Positions 34,135-43,650 of a stretch of DNA of 64,000 nt are shown here, in pieces. How positions within the stretch are numbered: the first letter of the stretch is position 1; every line of letters starts with the position of its first letter. This DNA is from Hyphomicrobium_A sp964405975 (GTDB lineage Bacteria; Pseudomonadota; Alphaproteobacteria; Rhizobiales; Hyphomicrobiaceae). The notes beneath the pieces are model-generated. The model did not search any database, was not told the DNA's origin, and saw nothing but the letters and a program-made list of their open reading frames with translations. The translations under genes were made by a program, and so were the position numbers. The stretch spans positions 14,071-78,070 of the forward strand of contig CAYOPW010000005.1 in the NCBI GenBank assembly GCA_964405975.1. The letters are read 5' to 3'.

Positions 34135-34875
34135 TCAACTCTGTGAAGGTCTCGACCGGTTGATGCCACGGGCTGCCGCCTGCACCCGCCCGCCTGCTGA
34201 ATTCACAGTAATTCTGGTATCTTCTGACGCCTTTCCAAGCCCCGCCCGCAGCATATAGATGTTCCATAGCATCCGAGCGGCCACACCCCGCCAAGGGCGC
34301 CAACGCTCCGCGATGGCGAGAAGCTCTTCGCGGGAAGGGCGCTCCTCAAGGCCGAGGACATTTCGGGTTGCTATCTGCAACGCAAGATCACCGGCCGCAA
34401 ATGCATCCGCTCGACCAACGCAGAAGAGAAGAAAAATATCGGCCGTCCACGGGCCGATTCCATGTACGGCGGTGAGTGCCTCATGAACGGCGCCCTCCGG
34501 TTCAGCGGCGAGCTTTTTCAGATTGAGCCCGTTTTCGACGGCCTTGGCGAAGGCACGCAAGGTTCGCACCTTGGCTCGGGACAACCCGGCTGCGCTCAGT
34601 TGCTTTTCCGTGAGCGTTGATACGGTGGCTGCCTCCATTGGCTGGACGGCAATGCTCACTCGGCGCCAAATCGCCTCAGCGCTTGCGATGGACAACTGCT
34701 GTCCAACGATGATGCGCGCCAGTCCTTCAAAGCCCGGCGCGTAGCGGCGCAATGGCGGATCGCCCGCTTGATCGTGTGCGCGACGCATATGAGTGCAGTT
34801 GCGCCGCAGAACGCGCACGCCTGCGCGTATGTCAGCGTCAGTTCGGATAATCCGCGACTCATTGGTACGCTTCAT
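34135..34875 (-). CDS. DNA-3-methyladenine glycosylase II (AlkA-type)
   Basis: The predicted product is 246 residues from the ATG at 34875. The helix-hairpin-helix glycosylase core is visible: 'GLARIIVGQQLSIASAEAIW', then 'LTAVHGIGPWTADIFLLFC' with the catalytic Asp in 'FAAGDLALQIATR'. Such enzymes excise alkylated purines to start base excision repair. It lacks the N-terminal domain of E. coli AlkA, as usual in this short class. It is on the same strand as, and 78 bases before, the HNH gene. Confidence 0.9.
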   Translation of the reverse strand: MKRTNESRIIRTDADIRAGVRVLRRNCTHMRRAHDQAGDPPLRRYAPGFEGLARIIVGQQLSIASAEAIWRRVSIAVQPMEAATVSTLTEKQLSAAGLSRAKVRTLRAFAKAVENGLNLKKLAAEPEGAVHEALTAVHGIGPWTADIFLLFCVGRADAFAAGDLALQIATRNVLGLEERPSREELLAIAERWRPWRGVAARMLWNIYMLRAGLGKASEDTRITVNSAGGRVQAAARGINRSRPSQS

Positions 34876-34978
34876 ATGCGGACCTGCGACTAAACTCTTC
34901 CGTCTTCGCAGGTTGAAGAGTAGAATGATGTCATAGACATTTATAGTGTTTCGGCCTCCGCGGCGGGAGTGCGAAGCT

Positions 34979-35515
34979 ATGATGCGCGGCAGTGCGAGGC
35001 GTGCCGCAATTGGTGCGTTGATTGTGTTGGTTCTTGGGTCTGCGAACGCGGCGGTCGCCGCGAGTAAGAAGTTCGGAGAGTGGGCGACGCTGCGCAATGA
35101 GCGCCACGGTTTCCTCATCACTTATCCTGTCAAAGTCTTTCCGCAACAAGCCCAGCAGACCACGGACGAGGGCCGCGTATTCTATTCTAATGATGGCCGC
35201 GCACAGCTTCTTGTTGGAGCTTTTGCGAACGAGCACGCAACGACACTGCGTGCCTACCGAAGGTTCTTGCTTAAGGAAAATTACGCCGGAGCCGATATCG
35301 ATTACGCGCCGGTGCGCAAACGCTGGTTTATTCTCTCGGGCACAATTGGAGACGAAATCTTCTACCAGCGCGTCAATTTCTCCTGCGGCGGGCGGCTCAT
35401 CAACAGTTGGGCCATGATCTATCCCAAAGCGGAGAACCGATTTTACGACCGCGTGGTAGAGGCCATCGCACCTACCTACAAGCCGGGTACGGGCGGCTCT
35501 GGTAATTGCCGGTAA
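34979..35515 (+). CDS. Secreted protein of unknown function
   Basis: The product is 178 residues starting at the ATG-ATG at 34979. A basic start and hydrophobic core ('RRAAIGALIVLVLGSANAAVAA') form a signal peptide with cleavage near residue 27. The mature part has 'HGFLITYPVKVFPQQ', 'RAQLLVGAFANEHATTL', a 'KRWFILSGTIGDEIFYQRV' block and a Cys pair (in 'FSCGGR' and at the C-terminus 'GNCR') that may bond in the periplasm. No family with a known role is recognised. It lies upstream of gluQ. Confidence 0.75.
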   Translation: MMRGSARRAAIGALIVLVLGSANAAVAASKKFGEWATLRNERHGFLITYPVKVFPQQAQQTTDEGRVFYSNDGRAQLLVGAFANEHATTLRAYRRFLLKENYAGADIDYAPVRKRWFILSGTIGDEIFYQRVNFSCGGRLINSWAMIYPKAENRFYDRVVEAIAPTYKPGTGGSGNCR

Positions 35516-35537
35516 GTTGGGGCACATCCTCGCGATC

Positions 35538-36407
35538 ATGACACCATCACCGGTTCTGCGATTTGCCCCAAGCCCCAACGGGCCGCTTCACCTCGGCCAT
35601 GCGCTGTCTGCCCTCGTCTGCTCCGAAGTTGCCGATCGATTGGGCGGAAAGCTGCTGCTGCGCATCGAGGACATCGATGTTGCGCGGTGCCGGGAGGAGC
35701 ACGTTGCGGGAATCTTGGAGGATCTGGCATGGCTCGGCGTCAGTTGGGACGGGCCGGTGCTGCGCCAATCGCAACACTTCGATGTCTACAGTGAAGCCGC
35801 ACATTCGCTTGAGAGCCAGGGGCTGTTGTATCCCTGCTTTGCGTCGCGCTCGGAGATTTTTGAGGCGGCTGAGAAGGGTGCTCTCGATCCCGACGGTGCC
35901 CCGCTTTACCCAGGTTTGCACAAGTCTCTTTCGAAGAGCGAGATCGAAGAGCGTATCCGTGAAAGGCAGCCATTTGCTTTGCGGCTCGACATGGACCGCG
36001 CGCTTGAAGCAACCAAACATCGGTTGAGCGACAGGCCACTCACCTTCACAGAGTTTGATGAGGAGGGGCGTCCGAAGACGATAGAGGCACGGCCCGAACG
36101 GTGGGGGGATGCGGTGATCCTGCGCAAAGATGTGCCCGCCAGCTACCACCTCGCCGTGGTGGTTGACGATGCCCGCCAGGGGGTGACCCACGTCACGAGG
36201 GGCAAAGACCTATTCGACGCGACGGGTCTTCATCGCCTCCTACAGGTCCTGCTGGGGTTGCAAGAACCGCTTTATCATCATCATCGCTTGCTCACCGATA
36301 AGGAAGGCCGCAAGCTCTCCAAGAGCGCAGGGGACACAGCATTAACCAATTTGAGGGCCAACGGTGTCTCAGGGTGCGACGTTCGTCACCTTGTTGGTTT
36401 AGGTTAA
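35538..36407 (+). CDS. gluQ: Glutamyl-Q tRNA(Asp) synthetase
   Basis: GluQ attaches glutamate to queuosine in the anticodon of tRNA(Asp). It resembles a truncated glutamyl-tRNA synthetase: the HIGH-type motif in 'FAPSPNGPLHLGHALSA', 'RIEDID', and the KMSKS-type 'GRKLSKSAGD', while the anticodon-binding half is missing. The length of 289 residues is right for the family. The ATG at 35538 was chosen over a TTG at 35517. Confidence 0.94.
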   Translation: MTPSPVLRFAPSPNGPLHLGHALSALVCSEVADRLGGKLLLRIEDIDVARCREEHVAGILEDLAWLGVSWDGPVLRQSQHFDVYSEAAHSLESQGLLYPCFASRSEIFEAAEKGALDPDGAPLYPGLHKSLSKSEIEERIRERQPFALRLDMDRALEATKHRLSDRPLTFTEFDEEGRPKTIEARPERWGDAVILRKDVPASYHLAVVVDDARQGVTHVTRGKDLFDATGLHRLLQVLLGLQEPLYHHHRLLTDKEGRKLSKSAGDTALTNLRANGVSGCDVRHLVGLG

Positions 36408-36517
36408 CGCCAAGAACAATGCGCATACTTCGATATCGGCTGTGGTTTTTAAGCTCTTGTGCGCGCCAAATGCAGGCTATAGGGAGGATAGAGCCGGGGT
36501 ATCGGGGCGAGTAACGC

Positions 36518-37807
36518 GTGAAGAAGCCGTCCAAACCGACACGAAAGCCCGCGCGGGGGACCACCAAATCTGGCGCGCGGTCGCAATCCAAGGCTGCGCG
36601 CAAACCTCGTGCCCGCAAGCCCAGCTCAGTGGCTGCGCGAGGGCCAAAGCGCTCAAGCTCGCGCCGGGCAACTTCCGCGCGTACGCCCGCGCCGCGAGCC
36701 GCCGAGGTTTACTCGGTCGAAGAGCGCCAAGCATTGCTTCTGCTTCTCGTGCCTTTCGTGGTCATGACGATCGCGGTCGGCATGAGCCAAATGTTGATGC
36801 AACGGGGCGTGCCCGCGCTGCAGGTTGCGCACGCGGTTGAACCAACAGGTGTCCTTCGTGGACCTTCCCTGCAAGAGTTGTCCGCACCTTCGGTTGGTTC
36901 GTTCGACGTGCTAACCGCCTTGGTAGCGCGCCACCCTGCAGCGGCGGTTATGCCACGAGCGGTGGCCGAAGCATCCCTACCGCCGGCAGCTCTCCACGCG
37001 ACTCCGGCTCCGGCGCACATCGAAGCCTCCCCGTCTTTCGTGTGGCTTGAAGAGTCTTTGCTGCCTCCAACAGCAAGACCATCCTTACCGCCCGCCGTCT
37101 TAGAAGCATCTCGGCCGGACGAAGTCACTGCACGAGCGGCAAGCCCAGCCGCGCTTAGCAGATGCAAGGCACCTTGGGCGGCAGCAGGGAAGCTGCCACT
37201 AAGGGCGGTCGCCTTCGTTGACGCGGCGGAATTCGGGCGCAAGCTCGCGCGCGCTGCCCGTGCGCAGACGCGGGATCTCGTGATCTACATGGACAAATAC
37301 CAGACGATCAGTTTCCCTATGGGCGATGTGCCGCCCATGTACGGTGTGTGCACCGATGTTGTCATTCGCGCCTATCGATCGCTTGGCGTTGACCTTCAAG
37401 TGCTGGTGCACAAAGCGCGACTTGGCACCGGTGACACAAGTATCGACCATCGCCGCACCAAGACGCTGCGCCGCTTCTTCGCGAAGGATGGCGTTTCGCT
37501 TCCCGTCACGGAGTTTCCAGAGGACTATCGGCCCGGTGACATCGTCACCTATCACCAGCCGTCGGGGCGAGGCTCGCAGCTACACATCGCCATAGTGTCT
37601 GATGTGATCGCGGCCTCGGGCCGCCCGATGATCGTCCACAATCGAGGCTGGGGTCCGCAAATCGAAGACGCGCTGTTCTACAATCAGATTACCGGCCACT
37701 ATCGCTATTCGGGCCCGGCTCACGTCCAAGAAGCTTCTGCTTCGCGCTCGCCGGCGGTTGATCGACGCCAGGAGCAAGAAACCGCCACCGTCCTGAGCGC
37801 GCGCTGA
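36518..37807 (+). CDS. Membrane-anchored DUF1287 protein (papain-like fold) with basic N-terminal tail
   Basis: The 429-residue protein begins at a GTG. Residues 1-60 are packed with Lys, Arg, Ser and Pro, residues 70-95 form one membrane helix, 96-235 are a Pro/Ala-rich linker, and 239-397 are DUF1287. The DUF1287 signature is clear: 'GDVPPMYGVCTDVVIRAYR' with likely nucleophile Cys278, 'SIDHRRTKTLRRFF', 'DYRPGDIVTY' and 'LHIAIVSD', where the His is the probable partner. Relatives are NlpC/P60-like and suspected to act on the cell wall, but the substrate is unknown. Confidence 0.88.
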   Translation: MKKPSKPTRKPARGTTKSGARSQSKAARKPRARKPSSVAARGPKRSSSRRATSARTPAPRAAEVYSVEERQALLLLLVPFVVMTIAVGMSQMLMQRGVPALQVAHAVEPTGVLRGPSLQELSAPSVGSFDVLTALVARHPAAAVMPRAVAEASLPPAALHATPAPAHIEASPSFVWLEESLLPPTARPSLPPAVLEASRPDEVTARAASPAALSRCKAPWAAAGKLPLRAVAFVDAAEFGRKLARAARAQTRDLVIYMDKYQTISFPMGDVPPMYGVCTDVVIRAYRSLGVDLQVLVHKARLGTGDTSIDHRRTKTLRRFFAKDGVSLPVTEFPEDYRPGDIVTYHQPSGRGSQLHIAIVSDVIAASGRPMIVHNRGWGPQIEDALFYNQITGHYRYSGPAHVQEASASRSPAVDRRQEQETATVLSAR

Positions 37808-37989
37808 CTGCAATCTTCCCGCACCCCTGCGGCCCTCGATCCATGACGTGTACGTCTTGGTAAGCAATTCGTTAATATTTGTCTGGAAAGGTTACGTAGT
37901 CGTGGCGGCACGGTATGCCGCCTGCTCGCTTCTCGTTTCGCGTAAGAGCCTGGAATTGCTAACGTATTCACAAGGCAGGGCGCGAACTC

Positions 37990-38487
37990 ATGAACCGCAG
38001 CATGAAAGCCAGAGCGGACCTCTGCAATGAAAGCAGCAGCGTTGATTGGCGCAGCGCTGAGCCAAAAAGCTTTTCTGAAAAGCTTAGGATACGCGTCAGA
38101 ACAGAGATTTCAGACTTCTGGAAAAGCAACGTTGCTGCCTTCAGCAATCTAATCCTGAATCAAACGATGGTCGAATGCGCATCTGAAAGGCCGACCTACC
38201 AGGAATGTTCACCTCTTTCCCATGCCGATCAGTTGGCATGTGCGGCCGAGATTATCGAAGACTCCGTTGCCAATTTTCGCCGTGTGCGCGAGTGTCAGAG
38301 GGCCGCGACTCGGCAGCTCAATGCGGCCGACTACGCGCTACAGCAACTGTTGACGGGGCTCGCAACGGCGATGCCCGCGTTGGCCGCTGAGACAGTTCCG
38401 CAATCGGCGCCTCTCGCGGTCGCTAAGCCGGTGGAGGCGGGCTCTGAGCCGGTTGCCGCAAACGACGACGGCGCACTCGCCGCTTAA
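37990..38487 (+). CDS. Hypothetical protein
   Basis: The 165-residue protein has no signal peptide or membrane helix. A helical middle ('LSHADQLACAAEIIEDSVANF') is followed by 'DYALQQLLTGLATAMPALA' and a low-complexity Ala/Pro/Val tail. Four cysteines are spread through the first two thirds. I do not recognise a family. The 182 bases upstream hold no gene. It is convergent with the LppC-like gene. Confidence 0.6.
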   Translation: MNRSMKARADLCNESSSVDWRSAEPKSFSEKLRIRVRTEISDFWKSNVAAFSNLILNQTMVECASERPTYQECSPLSHADQLACAAEIIEDSVANFRRVRECQRAATRQLNAADYALQQLLTGLATAMPALAAETVPQSAPLAVAKPVEAGSEPVAANDDGALAA

Positions 38488-38503
38488 GACCTCTGTGCTT
38501 CCA

Positions 38504-39736
38504 TTACTGCGCGAATGAGAGTTGCGTGCCGTGGAATGAGCGCGGGGCTGGATCGATGACGGTCGCTCCGAAGGATTGCACCTCGAGCACTGCGAGTGCG
38601 CGCTGGCTGAGCCCGCTTGGGTCGAGACGCACGATCCCATCCACGCCGGCGAAGCCGTTCTCTCTTGTCAGATTTCCAGTCGTGTAGCGAGTGCCCGGCG
38701 GATTTGTGGACAAACTGATGGCCAAACTCATGGCGTCATAGGCGACGCCTGCGATGCGTGGCGGCGCACTGCCAAATGTTGTGGCGAAGCGTTCCGCGAA
38801 CGAGCGCCAAGCGACGGGATCGGCGCTTGGGTACCAGCCGCCAATAAATGCTTTGTCGCGGCCGATTGACGGGAAGTCCCATGCGCCCGTTCCCAACAGT
38901 TGTACGCGCGATGTATCGAGGCCCGAGTAGGCAATGACGGGACCGATCTGCGGCAGCAAGTCTTGGTCGCCCGGTAGGAACAGTGCATCGACTGGTGCGC
39001 CTGCCGCTGCATTGGTCCTGATCGCCTCGACTACGCGTTTGGACGGTCTCAGCATGCCGTTGGCACCAGGCGGATACATTTCAACGATGGCAGTCGAACC
39101 GCCGGAGCGTTGAACTGCGCGGCGGAACGCCGCGGCCACGACTCTGCCGTAGGCCGTGTCAGGAATGAGCGCAGCAAATCTCCGCTTTCCGCGTGCGGCA
39201 GCGTAAGCGACGATGCGGTCGACCTCCTGGCGAGGCAGGACGCTCATTAGGTAGATACCGTTTCCTGCAACTTGCGTATCGTTGGAGAATGCAAGCACTG
39301 GCACGCGTGCTTGACGCGCAACCGGTGACACGCCGACAACGGATTTTGCAAAAAGAGGCCCGAGGATGATCTCGGCGCCATCTCGGACAGCTACGTCAGC
39401 GGCGGCTCGCGCACCAGCAGCCGTGCCGCCGTCGTCCTTCGTTATCAGCTGTATGGAAGGGTCGTTGCGCTCAAACAGCGCCAGCTCTGCTGCCTGCTTC
39501 ATGTGCTTGGCTATGGCCGCGGTTTCGCCCATGCCGCCCATAGGCAAAAGCAGCGCAATCTTTACGGGAGGACGGTTCTCAGCAGTAGCCGCGTCGAGTG
39601 GCGGCACTATCGCCGCGGTTGGGGCATCGGTTGGGTCGCCAGCAGCGCAGGCCGCCAACAGTGCTGTGGAAATGGCTGCTGCGCCGATGCGGAAAGCCCG
39701 GTTGCGAACCCTCGCCACTGCTAACCTGACGCGCAT
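38504..39736 (-). CDS. LppC/LpoA-like lipoprotein (penicillin-binding protein activator family)
   Basis: The 410-residue protein has a lipoprotein signal ending 'TALLAACAAG' with lipid-acceptor Cys30, then a type I periplasmic-binding fold ('VKIALLLPMGGMG', 'EIILGPLFAKSV', 'VLAFSNDTQVAGNGIYLM', 'GVAYDAMSLAIS'). The gene is divergent from rsmI-yraN, the same neighbourhood as lpoA in E. coli, where LpoA activates PBP1A. That role is inferred from context; the family in alphaproteobacteria is little characterised and lacks the E. coli N-terminal domain. Confidence 0.85.
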   Translation of the reverse strand: MRVRLAVARVRNRAFRIGAAAISTALLAACAAGDPTDAPTAAIVPPLDAATAENRPPVKIALLLPMGGMGETAAIAKHMKQAAELALFERNDPSIQLITKDDGGTAAGARAAADVAVRDGAEIILGPLFAKSVVGVSPVARQARVPVLAFSNDTQVAGNGIYLMSVLPRQEVDRIVAYAAARGKRRFAALIPDTAYGRVVAAAFRRAVQRSGGSTAIVEMYPPGANGMLRPSKRVVEAIRTNAAAGAPVDALFLPGDQDLLPQIGPVIAYSGLDTSRVQLLGTGAWDFPSIGRDKAFIGGWYPSADPVAWRSFAERFATTFGSAPPRIAGVAYDAMSLAISLSTNPPGTRYTTGNLTRENGFAGVDGIVRLDPSGLSQRALAVLEVQSFGATVIDPAPRSFHGTQLSFAQ

Positions 39737-39932
39737 CAGGTAGCGCTCCCCCCGCCCCGCGCCCTAATCTGCTTAGACTCGTGTAGTCTTAGCAGCAGGG
39801 ACAGTGTAACGAATCAATAATAATTGGTTAGACACTCGATCGCCGCAGCGAAAGTGTCCCCGCGCCACTCTCACAGTTTTTCGGCATACGGACCGTGTAA
39901 AACCGTTGCGGCAATGGACGAATGAGTAGGCA

Positions 39933-40841
39933 ATGAGTAGCCGTGAATGCAACCCCGGGGGGGCCGTCGAGCGCACCTCGAATGAGATGCAGCGGCATCT
40001 CGACGAGGATCTCGCGCCGGGGCTTTACCTCGTCGCGACACCGATCGGCAACCTAGGCGACATCACGCTGCGCGCGCTATCGGTGCTCGCCCGCGCCGAT
40101 GTGGTTCTATGCGAGGACACGCGGCACAGCCGTACCCTTCTGGCGCACTACGGCATCGGCACACCGACGCGGCCCTACCACGAGCACAACGCCGCGCGCG
40201 AGCGCCCGCGCGTACTGGCCGACTTACAGGGCGGCCGCCGTGTTGCGCTTATCTCGGATGCTGGCACGCCACTTATCTCCGACCCCGGCTTGAAGCTGGT
40301 GCGCGCTGCACTCGATGACGGGCACCGGGTGGAATGTCTGCCGGGTGCGTCGGCCGCATTGGCAGCGCTGTCGGTGGCCGGTCTGCCAACCGACACTTTT
40401 TTCTTTGCAGGCTTCCTTCCCACCAAGACTGCTGCGCGGCGGGCGCGCATTGCCGAGCTGAAAGATGTTCCTTCGACGCTGGTGTTCTTCGAAGCACCTT
40501 CGCGCATCGCTGAGATGCTGGCTGACTTGGAAGCGGAGCTCGGGACGCGTCCCGCGGTGATTGCTCGCGAGCTCACCAAATTGCACGAAGAACTTCGCCG
40601 GGGGCTGCTCTCTGAGTTGGTTTTTTCCATGCGTGGTGAGACGATCAAGGGGGAAGTGGTTGTCGTAGTCGGCCCCCCGCAGCAGCGAGAGGTTACCGAT
40701 GCGGACATCAATTTGCAGCTCAAATCCGCACTTGCGGATGCGAGCCTGCGTGATGCCTCAAAAGCGATCGCCGAAGCGTTGGGTGTGCCCCGGACCCGCG
40801 TCTATGATTTGGGACTGCGCATGACGCGTGCGGACACGTAA
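39933..40841 (+). CDS. rsmI: 16S rRNA (cytidine-1402-2'-O)-methyltransferase
   Basis: RsmI methylates the ribose of C1402 in the ribosomal decoding centre. The 302-residue SAM enzyme of the tetrapyrrole-methylase fold has 'GLYLVATPIGNLGDITLRAL', 'CEDTRHSRTLL', 'LISDAGTPLISDPGLKLV' and 'FEAPSRIAEML'. The ATG at 39933 was kept; another in-frame ATG at 39987 is possible. Its stop and the yraN start overlap. Confidence 0.95.
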   Translation: MSSRECNPGGAVERTSNEMQRHLDEDLAPGLYLVATPIGNLGDITLRALSVLARADVVLCEDTRHSRTLLAHYGIGTPTRPYHEHNAARERPRVLADLQGGRRVALISDAGTPLISDPGLKLVRAALDDGHRVECLPGASAALAALSVAGLPTDTFFFAGFLPTKTAARRARIAELKDVPSTLVFFEAPSRIAEMLADLEAELGTRPAVIARELTKLHEELRRGLLSELVFSMRGETIKGEVVVVVGPPQQREVTDADINLQLKSALADASLRDASKAIAEALGVPRTRVYDLGLRMTRADT

Positions 40842-41224
40842 TGGCGCTTGGCGACCTGCGCCGGAGTGCAGCCGCTGCGGAGCGCAGAGCCCGCTTACGC
40901 CGTGGCCGCACATCGGAGGTGATTGCAGCGGTCGTGTTAATGGCCAAAGGCTACCGAATCGTCGGCCGCCGAGTGAAGACGCCGGCGGGCGAGATCGACA
41001 TCATCGCGGTGCGGGCCAAGCGTCTTGCCTTTGTCGAGGTAAAGCGGCGGATGACACGCGAAGACGCCGAAGCTGCCATCTCCAAAAAGCAAGCAAGCCG
41101 AATTCGCCGCGCGGCTAATCTGTGGCTTGCCCGCCACCCGCGCTATCATGAGCACGAATTCGGTTTTGATGTCGTATTCCTGGTGCCGCGTCAGTGGCCG
41201 CGCCACATTGCGGATGGGTTGTGA
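40841..41224 (+). CDS. yraN: UPF0102 (YraN) family protein, nuclease-like fold
   Basis: The 127-residue protein has the restriction-endonuclease-like core of YraN: 'GYRIVGRRVKTPAGEIDIIAVRA' (cited by its position, about residues 37-59), then 'LAFVEVKRRMT', containing the E-x-K active-site pattern. The start ATG overlaps the rsmI stop codon by one base, so the genes are translationally coupled. Its function is unproven; a link to recombination or cell-wall genes rests on neighbourhood. Confidence 0.9.
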   Translation: MALGDLRRSAAAAERRARLRRGRTSEVIAAVVLMAKGYRIVGRRVKTPAGEIDIIAVRAKRLAFVEVKRRMTREDAEAAISKKQASRIRRAANLWLARHPRYHEHEFGFDVVFLVPRQWPRHIADGL

Positions 41225-41292
41225 AAGAGATTGGAGACCTATCAACCATTGCGGCCTTGCGATTCCCGCCGTTTCGGGGCACGTCCTGAGAC

Positions 41293-42410
41293 ATGACTCT
41301 GCGCGTTGCCTGCCAAATGGACCCCATCGAGCGGATCGACATTCGCGGCGATTCCACGTTCGCGATTCTGCTCGAAGCACAACGGCGCGGGCACGACATG
41401 TTTTACTACCTGCNNNNNNNNNNNNNNNNNNNNNNNNNNNNNNNNNNNNNNNNNNNNNNNNNNNNNNNNNNNNNNNNNNNNNNNNNNNNNNNNNNNNNNN
41501 NNNNNNNNNNNNNTTCGCGATTCTGCTCGAAGCACAACGGCGCGGGCACGACATGTTTTACTACCTGCCGCAGGACCTCGCCTTGCACGGTCATCGCTTA
41601 CTTGCGCGTGGTGCGACGTTGAAAGTCGAGGACAAGGAAGGTGATCACTACAAGCTTTCAGACCGGCGCGTTGAAGACCTTTCAACGCGCGACGCCGTGC
41701 TGCTGCGTCAGGATCCCCCTTTCGATATGAGCTACATCACAACAACGTATCTCTTAGAACGGATCCATCCCGAGACGCTTGTCGTCAACGATCCCGCTCA
41801 GGTTCGCAACGCGCCGGAGAAAGTCTTTGTTCTCGACTTTCTCGACCTAATGCCGCCAACCATCATCACGCGCTCGCTCGACGACGTTCAAAACTTCCGC
41901 GCCGAATACAAGGACATCATCCTAAAGCCGCTTTATGGCAACGGCGGCGCCGCCATCTTCCGCATCGCGCCCGGCGACACCAACGCCGCCTCACTGGTGG
42001 AGCTGTTCCAAACCGTGTTCCGCGAGCCGTTCATGGTGCAAGAGTTCCGGCCAGAGATTAAAGACGGCGATAAGCGCATCATTCTTGTCGACGGCGAGGT
42101 GGCAGGCGCTATCAACCGGTTGCCGCCTGCTGGCGAGACTCGCTCCAATCTGCACGTGGGCGGTGTGGCCAAGCCCACAGCGCTGACATCGCGTGATCGC
42201 GAGATCTGCGCCCGCCTTGGGCCGGAACTAAAAATGCGAGGCCTGTTATTTGCCGGTATCGACGTCATCGGGCCTTATCTCACCGAGATCAACGTCACCT
42301 CACCGACGGGCATTCGTCAGGTGAAGGAATTCGGCGGACCCGACATTGCCGCGCTCGTCTGGGATGCGATCGAGAAGAATGTGGCGGCCAATCCCAAGCC
42401 GCGCCGCTAA
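41293..42410 (+). CDS. gshB: Glutathione synthetase, interrupted by an assembly gap
   Basis: GshB joins gamma-glutamylcysteine and glycine with ATP. The start 'LRVACQMDPIERIDIRGDS' and the ATP-grasp segments 'DIILKPLYGNGGAAIFRI', 'FMVQEFRPEIKDGDKRII' and 'GIDVIGPYLTEINVTSPTGI' are clear. As written, the frame is broken by 100 N at 41414-41513 with the same 55 bases on both sides. Removing the N run and one copy restores a single frame of 320 residues, normal for the family. The gene is therefore probably intact in the organism. Confidence 0.93.
41359..41568. other. Scaffold gap (100 N) with duplicated 55-bp flanks
   Basis: Positions 41359-41413 and 41514-41568 are identical over all 55 bases, and the N run between them is exactly 100. 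This is the signature of two contigs whose ends overlap but were joined with a fixed-size gap. The duplicated copy is not biological. Confidence 0.95.
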
Positions 42411-43381
42411 TTTTTGCGCCGCCGCTTAACGTACCGCCTTTTCTTGCTCTTCTTTTTCGGCTTGGCGGTCTTGGGTGGAGGGGGTGGTGCTTTGCAATCG
42501 CGATAGCGTTCGACCATCGCCACACTGGGTTCGATGCCGCGGTTCAGCCCGTTGCCTGGTAGGCTTTCGACGCGCGGCGTCGGAAACAGTGCCTTCCAGT
42601 CCAGATATTTGAACCCGTGCTCCAACAGCGCTGTCGCTCTCACTGTACGCGCTGCGCCGGATTTTTCCCCCAATATGACGGCGATGACCTTGCTCCCGTT
42701 GCGTGTTGCGCTGGCGACAAGATTATAGCCGGACGCGCAAGTGTAGCCCGTCTTGATGCCGTCACCGCCGGGATATGTGACGATGATGGCGTTGTGTGTG
42801 TGCAAGACACGCTTGCCGACTTTTGCTTCAACTTGGGCGTACAGCGGCGCGTGTTCAGGAAAATCGCGCAGTAGCGCCTGGGCAAGCAGGGCCATGTCGC
42901 GCGCAGTCGTGACTTGCTTTATCGCAGGCAAACCGTGCGGGTTGACGAAGTGCGTGTTCATCATCCCGAGTTCAGCCGCCTTTCGATTCATCTGTTTGAC
43001 GAATGCTTGTTCGCTGCCACTTATCGTTTCGGCGACCGCCACCGAAACGTCGTTGGCCGACTTGATGATTATCGCGCGCAGAGCTTCCTCAAGCGGGATG
43101 GACTTGCCGACGGCTAGGCCCAATTTTGTGGGCGGCTGTCTTCGCGCCGCTTTCGAGATGATGACTCTGGTTCCCATCTTTGCCTGTTCATTGCGCACAG
43201 CTTCGAACGCGAGGTAGGCCGTCATCATCTTGGTGAGTGAAGCGGGATACCAGGGAACGTCGGGATCATCGGCATAGAGGACGTGGCCATTCTCCATGTT
43301 GAACACCAGCGTCGGCCCAGCGAAGACCGCCCGCGGGCACATGGTCCAGGCGAGAGCGAAGACCAACAGGACTTTGGTCAT
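42407..43381 (-). CDS. D-alanyl-D-alanine carboxypeptidase (serine-type, S11)
   Basis: This enzyme trims the terminal D-alanine from peptidoglycan stems. The predicted product is 324 residues from the ATG at 43381, with a signal peptide ('KVLLVFALAWTMCPRAVFA'). The three penicillin-binding motifs are intact: SxxK 48-51 (SLTK), SxN 108-110 (SAN) and KTG 210-212. After Pro-rich sequence the C-terminus is a very basic tail (about 16 Lys/Arg/Ser residues) in place of the amphipathic membrane anchor of E. coli DacA/DacC. Its stop overlaps gshB by 4 bases, convergently. Confidence 0.93.
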   Translation of the reverse strand: MTKVLLVFALAWTMCPRAVFAGPTLVFNMENGHVLYADDPDVPWYPASLTKMMTAYLAFEAVRNEQAKMGTRVIISKAARRQPPTKLGLAVGKSIPLEEALRAIIIKSANDVSVAVAETISGSEQAFVKQMNRKAAELGMMNTHFVNPHGLPAIKQVTTARDMALLAQALLRDFPEHAPLYAQVEAKVGKRVLHTHNAIIVTYPGGDGIKTGYTCASGYNLVASATRNGSKVIAVILGEKSGAARTVRATALLEHGFKYLDWKALFPTPRVESLPGNGLNRGIEPSVAMVERYRDCKAPPPPPKTAKPKKKSKKRRYVKRRRKN

Positions 43382-43650
43382 TTCCTTCAAGATGTCCGCC
43401 CCTCCGCAGGTTCTGCCCCATTCAACGAACGCAAAATATGCCGCATCTGCCCCCCGATTGTCAGCAACCAAACAAATTGGGCGGTCATCAGGACGGCGCA
43501 GCCTTGCAATTGGGACACAAATTTTGGCGCCCAGTGTCTGAATCAAGTGTCTGAATAGTGTCGCCGCGACGATAATGTTGCGTTGCAAGGGGTCGTCTTC
43601 GACGAGTTTGACGTGCACAACCGGTTCCAGAACACAAGGCCACGCAGATG

